The notes under the pieces were generated by a model. It was not told the DNA's origin and searched no databases. It saw only the letters and a program-made list of their open reading frames with translations. This document shows, one piece after another, positions 1 to 5,800 of a DNA stretch of 12,549 nt. Position numbers and translations under genes: made by a program. Each line of letters opens with the position of its first letter. The stretch's first letter is position 1. Source of the stretch: JBEKYH01 sp049511115 (GTDB taxonomy: Bacteria; Planctomycetota; Phycisphaerae; Tepidisphaerales; Tepidisphaeraceae); NCBI GenBank assembly GCA_049511115.1, contig JBEKYH010000097.1, positions 1 through 12,549 of the forward strand, read 5' to 3'.

Positions 1-1
1 A

Positions 2-895
2 TCGCCTGCCGCGCGCGGCGTTGTCGTCGGCCCCGCCGGCGGCAACCTCATTGCTGGTGGAGGTGCTATTTTAACGATCGACGGCCCGCTTAGCGGCAGC
101 GGAAACCTGTCGATCGGCACCACGAACTTTTTCACAGTCGCCAATCCTAACTCGCAAAACTCAACGATTAATTTCTCGACGAGCGCCGGCGTCGGACTGG
201 TTGAGTTGGCCGGTGACACAAGCCAATTCACCGGCGGCGTTTCCGTACTGGCTGGAACACTGCAATTGGCCCCGGGAACTGGAACACACACGGTGTCCTC
301 GTTGCAAATCAACCCTGGCGCATTTGTTGATCTCACTCAGAGCAACTCGCTCATCATCAATTACGGCTCCAAGGCCGAAGACCCGGCCTCGACCATCCGA
401 AGCGACCTCACCAACCGCATGATATGGACGACCTCAACGAGCAGCGCCGGCCCCCTCGAAGTCGGCTATGCCGATGGCAACACCGACTCCGGCACGCCCG
501 CCGGACCGAATCAGATTTATCTCAGGACCACTCTCGCCGGCGATGCCAATCTGGATGGCACCGTGAACTTTGCCGATCTGCTCGCGGTCGCCCAGAACTT
601 CAATCACCCGCTCGGCATGAATGGCAACCCCATCGATTGGGCCGACGGCGATTTCAATTACGACGGCGTCGTCAACTTCGCCGACCTGCTCCTGGTGGCT
701 CAGAACTTCAACAAGTCGCTCTCCGCCGGCCAATTGGCCCAGCTTCCGACTTCCTTCGCCGCCGATTGGCAACTGGCCCAGGCCGAGGTGCAGGCCGGCG
801 AAAGCAACAATGTTCCCGAACCAGCTACGATAGGCCTCCTCGCCGTCGGCGCAACTGGGCTGCTGGCCCGGCGGCGGCGAGCAAACCGCCGTTAA
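2..895 (+). CDS. C-terminal part of a secreted autotransporter-repeat / dockerin-like / PEP-CTERM protein (5' end outside window)
   Basis: The frame is open from the left edge, so only the last 297 residues are visible; the TTG at 206 is internal. The visible part begins with Gly/Ser/Thr/Asn-rich beta-strand sequence. It then has one passenger-type autotransporter-associated repeat (about residues 67-90, pattern L-AGD-FTGGV-V-AGTLQL). Next come two dockerin-type-I-like calcium loops, about residues 180-201 and 215-237, each of the form D-x-N-x-DG-x-VNFADLL followed by AQNFN. The end is a PEP-CTERM signal: V-PEP at residues 271-274, a hydrophobic stretch (IGLLAVGATGLLA) and an Arg-rich tail. 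In other bacteria PEP-CTERM tails direct export, processing and surface retention, and dockerin repeats bind calcium and sometimes cohesins. A surface or extracellular-matrix role is inferred; the ligand is unknown. No catalytic domain is visible, though one could lie upstream. Confidence 0.88.
   Translation, partial: SPAARGVVVGPAGGNLIAGGGAILTIDGPLSGSGNLSIGTTNFFTVANPNSQNSTINFSTSAGVGLVELAGDTSQFTGGVSVLAGTLQLAPGTGTHTVSSLQINPGAFVDLTQSNSLIINYGSKAEDPASTIRSDLTNRMIWTTSTSSAGPLEVGYADGNTDSGTPAGPNQIYLRTTLAGDANLDGTVNFADLLAVAQNFNHPLGMNGNPIDWADGDFNYDGVVNFADLLLVAQNFNKSLSAGQLAQLPTSFAADWQLAQAEVQAGESNNVPEPATIGLLAVGATGLLARRRRANRR
539..712 (+). other. Pair of dockerin-like calcium-binding repeats within the secreted protein
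   Basis: Two near-identical segments, 539-604 and 644-712, encode GD-N-DG-VNFADLL-VAQNFN and GDFNYDGVVNFADLL-VAQNFN. The Asp/Asn spacing matches the F-hand calcium loop of type I dockerins. The pair is separated by a short loop (HPLGMNGNPIDWA). Similarity at both protein and DNA level suggests internal duplication. Confidence 0.8.
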
Positions 896-955
896 TATCT
901 CACGCGATAAATCATCCAGTTCGGCGTCTCTCGCCCCAAAAGGGGGCGACGGCGT

Positions 956-988
956 GTAGCCACGAGTGGAGCGCAGCGAAACTCGTGG
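956..988 (+). repeat. Extragenic palindromic repeat, copy 1
   Basis: The element begins GTAG followed by the 8-bp arms CCACGAGT and ACTCGTGG around a GGAGCGCAGCGAA loop. It aligns with the reverse complement of 1111-1162, which has the same outer sequence but a 20-base insert where this copy has a single C. Confidence 0.65.
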
Positions 989-1110
989 ATCAGGTCAGCC
1001 CAAGCCTCCTCGCCCCGGAGTGGGCGAAGGAGATTTTGGCAACCTCCGGTGTCGCATCGTGAGCACGCCTCCCTCCGCCCCTCGTGGCGGTCGCCTTTGT
1101 TCAACCTGTT

Positions 1111-1162
1111 CCACGGGTTGCGCTTGCCCGCCTGAGGCGGGCATCGCTTCACCCATGACTAC
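1111..1162 (-). repeat. Extragenic palindromic repeat, copy 2, with a second palindrome in its loop
   Basis: Read on the - strand this matches copy 1 at 956-988: GTAG, then an ATGGGTGAAGCG-like left part and an AGCGCAACCCGTGG right part. Between them lies a 20-base near-perfect palindrome (1125-1144, arms TGCCCGCC/GGCGGGCA). The arms of the outer repeat have diverged slightly. Confidence 0.6.
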
Positions 1163-1232
1163 AAACCTCCGCCCGCATCGGGGCGGCCATCGCCGCGCTC
1201 ACCCGCAACGGGAGAATCCGCTCCGGATGGTG

Positions 1233-1238
1233 TAAAAT
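1233..1238 (+). promoter_or_regulatory. Candidate -10 element for thiG
   Basis: TAAAAT lies 9 bases before the thiG ATG. No good -35 hexamer is visible. A start site about 7 bases downstream would give a nearly leaderless transcript, which fits the absence of a Shine-Dalgarno sequence before this ATG. This is weak evidence from motif and spacing alone. Confidence 0.3.
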
Positions 1239-1247
1239 ATCCCCATC

Positions 1248-2066
1248 ATGGAAACCCTGAAAATTGGTTCGTTTGAAGTCTCCCATCGCCTCTTCGTCGG
1301 CACCGGCAAATACGCCACCTACGAAATCATGCAGCAGGCCCTCGCCGCCAGCGGATGCCAGGTGGTGACGGTCGCGGTTCGCCGCGAGCGGCTGGTGGAT
1401 AAACAGGGGCGAAGCCTGCTCGATTACCTCGATCTGTCGAAATACATCATCCTTCCCAACACCGCCGGCTGCTTCAGCGCCGATGACGCCATCCGCGTGG
1501 CCATGCTGGGGCGCGATCTTCTGGAAAAACAGGGGAACAAGGGGGCCGCGTGGGTCAAGCTGGAAGTGCTGGGGGATAAAACGACGCTCTTGCCCGACCC
1601 CATGGGCAGCGTCGAGGCCACCCGCGAGCTGGTCAAGGAAGGCTTCACCGTCCTGTGCTACAGCAGCGACGACCCCATCTCCGCGCGGCGCATTAAGGAA
1701 GCCGGGGCCGCCAGCGTGATGCCGGCGGGCAGCCCGATCGGGTCGGGGCAGGGAGTGCTCAATCCACTCAATATTTCGCTTTGCTTGCAGACGCTCAAGG
1801 AAAATGACCCGGCTTATCCCGTCATCGTCGATGCCGGCGTCGGAACGGCCAGCGATGTGGCGATAGCAATGGAACTCGGCGCCGACGGCGTGCTCCTGAA
1901 TACCGGCGTGGCTCACGCGAAAGACCCGGTGAAAATGGCCGCCGCGATGAACCACGCCATCGAAGCGGGTCGGCTCGCTTATCAAGCCGGACGCATCCCC
2001 AAAAAACGATATGCGACGGCGAGCAGCCCATTTGACGGCGTCATCAGCTATATTCCCGGGGAGTGA
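1248..2066 (+). CDS. thiG: Thiazole synthase ThiG
   Basis: ThiG condenses 1-deoxy-D-xylulose 5-phosphate, dehydroglycine (or glycine imine) and ThiS-thiocarboxylate sulfur into the thiamin thiazole phosphate, in the cytoplasm. The 272-residue product has the family length and motifs in order: RLFVGTGKY (15-22), TVAVRR (41-46), LPNTAGC (69-75) and WVKLEV. Lys104 in that last motif matches the lysine that forms the Schiff base with DXP. Further on are LLPDP, a GSPIGSGQG phosphate-binding loop, VIVDAGVGTASD, and AMELGADGVLLNTGVAHAKDP with MAAAM. The last of these reads NTGVA where many ThiG proteins have NTAIA. The ATG at 1248 is the natural start (METLKIGSFEVSHRL) although no clear ribosome binding site precedes it. 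No thiS, thiF or other thiamin gene is adjacent. rsmG follows with a 4-base overlap, so the two are probably co-transcribed. Confidence 0.96.
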   Translation: METLKIGSFEVSHRLFVGTGKYATYEIMQQALAASGCQVVTVAVRRERLVDKQGRSLLDYLDLSKYIILPNTAGCFSADDAIRVAMLGRDLLEKQGNKGAAWVKLEVLGDKTTLLPDPMGSVEATRELVKEGFTVLCYSSDDPISARRIKEAGAASVMPAGSPIGSGQGVLNPLNISLCLQTLKENDPAYPVIVDAGVGTASDVAIAMELGADGVLLNTGVAHAKDPVKMAAAMNHAIEAGRLAYQAGRIPKKRYATASSPFDGVISYIPGE

Positions 2067-2776
2067 GCGGGCTTCCCATTTTATGGACGCAGTTAGCCGA
2101 CGCGGCGGGTGTGCGCCTGTCCGATAAGCAATTGGATCTCCTGTCGCGCTATCTCGATCTGCTTCTGGAAGCCAATTTGACGATGAACCTGACGGCGCTC
2201 AAGGAGCGCGGCGCGGCGGAGGTGTTGCACGTCGGCGATGCCCTGACGCTGCTGCCGTATCTAACGGCGGGAGAAGTCTTCATCGCCGACATCGGCAGCG
2301 GCGGCGGTTCGCCGGCCATTCCCCTGGCGATCGCACGAAGCGATGCGAGCATGACATGCATCGAATCCACCGGCAAAAAGGCCGCGTTTTTGACGGCAAC
2401 AGCCGCCGCCCTGGAACTGAAGAACCTGAAGGTTGTAAACGGCCGGGCCGAGGATTCCGGCCGCGGTCCGGCGCGCGAGAAGTTCGATATCGCCACCGCC
2501 CGGGCCGTCGGGACGCTGGATTGGGTGGCGGAGTATTGCCTGCCGCTGGTGAAAATCGGCGGAAAAGTGCTGGCCATGAAGGGAAAGCGGGCCGCCGAGG
2601 AGCTGGGAACGGCCAGGAAGGCAATCCGCGTGTTGGGAGGAGCCGAGCCGGTTGTGCATCCCGTCGCGCTGCCGGGGACAGAGGGGCATGTAATCGTGGA
2701 AATTGTCAAAATGCGCAAGACGCCCGACGCTTTTCCGCGCTTGCCTTCGATTGCCAAAGGGAAACCGATAAGATAG
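2063..2776 (+). CDS. rsmG: 16S rRNA (guanine-N7) methyltransferase RsmG (GidB)
   Basis: RsmG transfers a methyl group from SAM to N7 of G527 in the 530 loop of 16S rRNA; loss gives low-level streptomycin resistance in other bacteria. The 237-residue product has the expected size. Visible motifs: N-L-T-A after the N-terminal helices (42-45), H56 with GDAL where most members have H-x-x-DSL, the Rossmann SAM loop DIGSGGGSPAIPLAI (76-90), ES-x-KKAAFL (101-110), the NGRAED motif (127-131), TARAVG (145-150) and an MKGK motif (172-175). Translation starts with GTG at 2063, whose GTGA overlaps the thiG stop. This implies translational coupling, since no well-spaced ribosome binding site is present. 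Its pairing with thiG rather than mnmG or parAB is not the classical arrangement. The family call is secure. Confidence 0.94.
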   Translation: MSGLPILWTQLADAAGVRLSDKQLDLLSRYLDLLLEANLTMNLTALKERGAAEVLHVGDALTLLPYLTAGEVFIADIGSGGGSPAIPLAIARSDASMTCIESTGKKAAFLTATAAALELKNLKVVNGRAEDSGRGPAREKFDIATARAVGTLDWVAEYCLPLVKIGGKVLAMKGKRAAEELGTARKAIRVLGGAEPVVHPVALPGTEGHVIVEIVKMRKTPDAFPRLPSIAKGKPIR

Positions 2777-2804
2777 CGAGCAAGATACTAACTTTGAGCG
2801 CAGC

Positions 2805-2810
2805 TATAAT
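2805..2810 (+). promoter_or_regulatory. -10 element upstream of the CsrA-deaminase gene
   Basis: A perfect TATAAT lies 44 bases before the ATG at 2855, in the 78-base gap after rsmG. The sequence 17 bases upstream (near 2782-2787) is a poor -35 match. If used, transcription would start near 2817, giving a leader of about 38 bases that holds three GGA motifs and the ribosome binding site. Confidence 0.45.
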
Positions 2811-2818
2811 CATCTCGC

Positions 2819-2846
2819 GGAGCGGAAGTTGAGCGAGTGTAAGGAG
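2819..2846 (+). promoter_or_regulatory. Leader with three GGA motifs and Shine-Dalgarno (possible CsrA target)
   Basis: GGA trinucleotides occur at 2819-2821, 2824-2826 and 2843-2845. The last lies inside the strong Shine-Dalgarno AAGGAG (2841-2846), 8 bases before the ATG. CsrA dimers repress translation by binding GGA motifs that overlap ribosome binding sites, often including their own. The arrangement would allow autorepression. GGA is short and purine-rich ribosome binding sites contain it by default, so this is suggestive only. Confidence 0.4.
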
Positions 2847-2854
2847 ACCAGGCC

Positions 2855-3520
2855 ATGTTGGTTCTAGCGCGGCAGCGCGACGAGACGGTCATTATCGGCG
2901 ACGACATCGAGATCACGGTCGTGGATATTCGCGGGGACAAGGTGCGCCTGGGGATCAGCGCGCCCAAAACCATTTCCGTCCATCGCAAGGAAGTGTACGA
3001 GGCCATCAAGCGCGAGAACCGCAGCGCCGCCGAGACGGTCGTGCCGATCGCGCCGCCCGCAGTTGCGCCCGCGCCTGCCCCCGCCGCGCCGGACCCGTTT
3101 TTGCTCGCGGCGATCGAGGAAGCCATGCTGGGCATGAAGGAAGGCGGACTGCCGATTGGGTCGGTCCTGGTGCGAAACGGCCAGATCATCGCCCGCGGCC
3201 ACAACCGCCGCGTGCAGCGCGGCGACCCCATGGCCCACGCCGAGATCGACTGCCTCACCCAGGCCGGCCGCCAGAAGACGTACAAGGATACCATCCTCTA
3301 TTCGACGCTGATGCCCTGCTTCCTGTGCAGCGGCGCGGTCGTGCAGTTCGGCATCCCCAAGGTGATCGTGGGCGAATCCGTCAACTTCAAGGGCGGCCCT
3401 GATTTTCAGCGCCGCCATGGCGTCACCGTGATTGATCTGGCCGACCCGACGTGCATTAAAATGATGGGCGATTTCATCAAGGCGCATCCGGAATTGTGGA
3501 ACGAAGATATCGGCAAGTAG
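2855..3520 (+). CDS. CsrA - cytosine deaminase fusion protein
   Basis: One uninterrupted 221-codon frame. Residues 1-57 are a complete CsrA domain: MLVLARQRDETVIIGD, ITVVDIRGDKVRLGI, AP and SVHRKEVYEAI. R6 and R44, needed for RNA binding in E. coli CsrA, are kept; R7 is Gln. Residues 63-81 are a Pro/Ala linker. Residues 82-221 form a zinc deaminase with HAE (H128, E130) and PCFLC (C155, C158). The closest family I recognise is yeast cytosine deaminase (Fcy1). Its active-site residues N51, F114, W152 and D155 match N117, F178, W215 and D218, and the terminal W-x-EDIG is kept. The deaminase should convert cytosine to uracil; the CsrA half should bind GGA motifs in mRNA. Both activities, and especially any link between them, are inferred. 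AAGGAG lies 8 bases before the ATG. Guanine deaminase or another nucleobase deaminase is a less likely alternative. Confidence 0.9.
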   Translation: MLVLARQRDETVIIGDDIEITVVDIRGDKVRLGISAPKTISVHRKEVYEAIKRENRSAAETVVPIAPPAVAPAPAPAAPDPFLLAAIEEAMLGMKEGGLPIGSVLVRNGQIIARGHNRRVQRGDPMAHAEIDCLTQAGRQKTYKDTILYSTLMPCFLCSGAVVQFGIPKVIVGESVNFKGGPDFQRRHGVTVIDLADPTCIKMMGDFIKAHPELWNEDIGK

Positions 3521-3545
3521 CCGCATATCCGCGTCCCATTTTTTT
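3506..3545 (+). terminator. Possible intrinsic terminator after the fusion gene
   Basis: GATATCGGC (3506-3514) pairs with GCCG-C-ATATC (3520-3529) as a nine-base-pair stem with one bulged C and a five-base loop covering the stop codon. Seven T residues follow at 3539-3545. The nine-base gap between stem and T-tract is longer than usual, so termination strength is doubtful. Confidence 0.3.
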
Positions 3546-3583
3546 ACCCGGGCCTTTTGGCAAACCCTTTTGCAGAAAATCGG

Positions 3584-5716
3584 ATGAGCGAAACCTTCGC
3601 CGATATCCTGGGTCCCGATGGGCCGGTGGCGCGGCGGCTGGGGGCGGATTACGAGCCGCGGCCGCAGCAGATCGCCATGGCCAACGCCGTGGGCAAGGCG
3701 TTTGGCGAGGGACATCACCTGCTCGTCGAGGCCGGCACGGGCGTCGGCAAAAGCTTTGCCTATCTGCTGCCGGCGATTCAGTTCGCCGCCGAGAAACGCA
3801 AACGCGTGGTGATTTCCACGCACACCATCAGCCTCCAGCAACAGCTCATCGACAAGGACATCCCGCTCATTCAATCGGTCTGGCCGCAGGAATTCACCGC
3901 TGTTCTGGCCAAGGGACGCAGCAATTATCTCTGCCAGCGGCGCATGGAGCAGGCGGTCACGCGGCAGGGTTTGCTCTTCGATCAGCCGCGGCAACTGGCT
4001 TCGCTGGAAGCGGTGGTCACCTGGGCCACAAAAACTACCGACGGCTCGCGCGCCGATCTTCCCGGCGAGATCGACGGGAGCGTCTGGGAAAGCGTCTGCG
4101 CCGAGCGCGGCAACTGTCTTGGCAAAAAATGCCCGTTTTACAAGGGATGCTTCTGGCAATCCGCCCGGCGGCGCATGTTCTCGGCGGACGTGTTGATCGT
4201 CAATCACGCGCTGCTATTTTCCGATCTCGCCCTGCGGATGGCTGGCATCAATTATCTGCCCAAATACGATCTGCTGGTTTTGGATGAAGCGCACACCATT
4301 GAGGATGTCGCCGGCGAGCATTTCAGTTTGTCCGCGTCGGAATATGGAATGCGCAGCTTCCTCAAGCGGCTCTACGATCCGACCAAGGGGCGGGGATTGC
4401 TCAATTCGTTCGGCAGCGCCGCCAATCCGGCCATTGATGACGTGACCGACTTGGGACTGCGCCTGGAGGAGTTTTCCGATCGGTGTCTCGCATGGCAGAG
4501 GGAATCGGCCCCGGGGAACGGCCGCGTGCGCGAGCCGAACGTCGTCGAAAACACGCTGACGCCGAAGTTCAAGGATTTGGCCCTGCATCTCAAGGCGATG
4601 CTGGCGGAAATGAAGGATGAGGGGGATGTTTCGGAATTAGCCAGCCACGCGGCCAAGGCTGACATGCTGGCCGACACGCTGGAGGCGATCCTCGGCCAGA
4701 CCATGCCCGATGCGGTCTATTGGATGGATGTTTCGCGGCCGCGCGCGACGCCCATTCGCGGCGGACGCATCGAGCACCACCCGCGCGTGACCTTGCGCGC
4801 CGCGCCCGTGAGCGTCGCCGATGGTCTTAGGACGCATTTATTTCAGAAGATTCCCAGTGTGGTGATGTGCGGGGCGACGCTCTGCACCGGGCCGACGGGC
4901 GCGTCGTTTGAGCACATCATCTCGCGCCTGGGCGTCGAGAAATGCCAGACATTGGCGCTGGGATCGCCGTTCGATTACGCGAAGCAGGCGACGCTTTATA
5001 TCGAGACGGACTTGCCCGACCCCAACGACGCCGGCCGGTTTTTGCCGGTCGCGTGCGCGAAGATACTGGAATACGTCCGCCTCACGCGCGGCGGGGCGTT
5101 TGTCCTGTTCACCAGTTACAAAATGCTCAGCGACGCCGCGGCCGCGTTGCGCGATCGATTGGCGGATTTGGGGTTGCCCTTGCTGGTGCAAGGCGAGGGG
5201 ATATCCGCCACAGGGCTGCTGGAACGATTCCGCCGGACGAAGGATGCCGTTCTCTTTGGCGTATCGAGCTTCTGGCAGGGAATCGACGTGCGCGGGCAGG
5301 CGCTGCGGAATGTGATCATCGTGAAGCTGCCGTTTGCCGTGCCGGACGAGCCGCTGATCGAGGCGCGCCTCGAGGCGATCACCCGTTCCGGCGGAAACGC
5401 CTTTATGGAATATTCTCTGCCGCAGGCGGTGATCAAGCTGAAGCAGGGATTCGGCCGGCTCATTCGCAGCAAAACCGATAGCGGCATCGTCGTGCTGCTC
5501 GACAGCCGCGTGACCGGCAAGCGCTACGGCAAATGGTTTTTGGAGGCCCTGCCGCAGTGCAAGCGCGTCGTGATCGGCGGAAAAACAAGCAGCCCTGTCG
5601 TCGCCGCCCCACCTCCCCCTCTTTCCCCCTCTCCATGTACTCAGGGAGAGGGCCGGGGTGAGGGTCCTGGGACGAACGACGTGGCCTTGGCGAAAAGAGA
5701 AGACCCCTCGCCCTAA
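3584..5716 (+). CDS. DinG-family ATP-dependent DNA helicase with Fe-S cluster motif
   Basis: This is an XPD/DinG-like superfamily 2 helicase of 710 residues, expected to unwind DNA 5'-3' in repair or in clearing R-loops and G-quadruplexes. Motifs: Q-motif region PRPQQIAMA (26-33), Walker A EAGTGVGKS with K56, STHTISLQQQL (Ia), an Fe-S cysteine set, NHALL, the DEAH box 234-237, CGATL, GSPFDY, a LFTSYKML motif, FWQGIDVRG and motif VI QGFGRLIRS (621-629). Cysteines C117, C178, C183 and C189 match the E. coli DinG spacing (x4 then x5 for the last three); C172 is an extra one. I prefer the ATG at 3584 to the upstream TTG at 3557; neither has a strong ribosome binding site. From about residue 676 the protein is low-complexity (PPPPLSPSP, GEGRGEGPG) and encoded by an extragenic-type repeat that also supplies the stop. 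The symbol dinG is withheld because yoaA-type paralogues exist. Confidence 0.92.
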   Translation: MSETFADILGPDGPVARRLGADYEPRPQQIAMANAVGKAFGEGHHLLVEAGTGVGKSFAYLLPAIQFAAEKRKRVVISTHTISLQQQLIDKDIPLIQSVWPQEFTAVLAKGRSNYLCQRRMEQAVTRQGLLFDQPRQLASLEAVVTWATKTTDGSRADLPGEIDGSVWESVCAERGNCLGKKCPFYKGCFWQSARRRMFSADVLIVNHALLFSDLALRMAGINYLPKYDLLVLDEAHTIEDVAGEHFSLSASEYGMRSFLKRLYDPTKGRGLLNSFGSAANPAIDDVTDLGLRLEEFSDRCLAWQRESAPGNGRVREPNVVENTLTPKFKDLALHLKAMLAEMKDEGDVSELASHAAKADMLADTLEAILGQTMPDAVYWMDVSRPRATPIRGGRIEHHPRVTLRAAPVSVADGLRTHLFQKIPSVVMCGATLCTGPTGASFEHIISRLGVEKCQTLALGSPFDYAKQATLYIETDLPDPNDAGRFLPVACAKILEYVRLTRGGAFVLFTSYKMLSDAAAALRDRLADLGLPLLVQGEGISATGLLERFRRTKDAVLFGVSSFWQGIDVRGQALRNVIIVKLPFAVPDEPLIEARLEAITRSGGNAFMEYSLPQAVIKLKQGFGRLIRSKTDSGIVVLLDSRVTGKRYGKWFLEALPQCKRVVIGGKTSSPVVAAPPPPLSPSPCTQGEGRGEGPGTNDVALAKREDPSP

Positions 5717-5741
5717 CCCTCTCCCCGAGTTCAGGGCGAGG
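5627..5741. repeat. Palindromic repeat pair overlapping the 3' end of the helicase gene
   Basis: Two inverted repeats: CCCTCTCC (5627-5634) with GGAGAGGG (5645-5652), and CCTCGCCCT (5706-5714) with AGGGCGAGG (5733-5741), both perfect. Flanking sequence is of the same C-rich/G-rich character (CCTAACCCTCTCCCC, GGCCGGGGTGAGGG), typical of dispersed extragenic repeats. The helicase reading frame runs through the first hairpin and ends inside the left arm of the second (TAA at 5714-5716). No T-tract follows. Confidence 0.65.
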
Positions 5742-5800
5742 CGACGAAATGAACTGTTCTCAGCGTTGAGCGGCGCACTGGTGGATTCGAGGACTCAGCG

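Larger units (their letters stand above)
931..1186. repeat. Cluster of six short GC-rich inverted repeats (REP-like)
   Basis: Perfect arms seen: 931-937/943-949 (TCGCCCC/GGGGCGA); 960-967/981-988 (CCACGAGT/ACTCGTGG); 1010-1015/1022-1027 (TCGCCC/GGGCGA); 1075-1079/1086-1090 (CCGCC/GGCGG); 1125-1132/1136-1143 (TGCCCGCC/GGCGGGCA); and 1169-1174/1181-1186 (CCGCCC/GGGCGG). The first and third share the TCGCCC core. The dense packing between genes resembles REP/BIME-type extragenic palindromes. Function is unknown: transcript stabilisation, attenuation or mere mobile repeats are all possible. Confidence 0.7.
896..1247. other. Gene-free intergenic region rich in palindromes
   Basis: These 352 bases hold no credible gene; the short open frames lack homology cues and ribosome binding sites. 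The stretch contains six inverted repeats between 931 and 1186, and a TAAAAT -10-like element at 1233-1238 just before thiG. No T-tract follows any hairpin, so none is a convincing intrinsic terminator. Confidence 0.75.

Noticed and set aside
424..1062. A 212-codon + strand frame overlapping the PEP-CTERM gene end
   Set aside because: Arg-rich frame-shifted shadow of the dockerin/PEP-CTERM coding sequence running into the palindrome region; no recognisable motif.
1126..1142. Intrinsic terminator at the GCCCGCC/GGCGGGC hairpin
   Set aside because: No T-tract follows on either strand, and it sits within a larger repeat.
931..1186. CRISPR array reading of the spaced palindromes
   Set aside because: The repeats differ from one another, lack uniform spacers, and no cas gene is in the window.
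1149..1985. A 278-codon - strand frame opposite thiG
   Set aside because: Shadow of thiG; no family motif and no ribosome binding site.
2794..2799. TTGAGC as a -35 element for the fusion gene
   Set aside because: Only 5 bases separate it from TATAAT at 2805, far too close for a sigma-70 promoter.
3557..3583. Upstream TTG start for the helicase
   Set aside because: It adds nine residues with no ribosome binding site; the ATG at 3584 gives a natural N-terminus leading to the conserved PRPQQ motif.
2864..4207. A 447-codon open frame on the - strand opposite the fusion and helicase genes
   Set aside because: It lies antisense to two clearly conserved proteins, its product is His/Arg/Ala-rich without any family motif, and long antisense frames are expected in GC-rich DNA.
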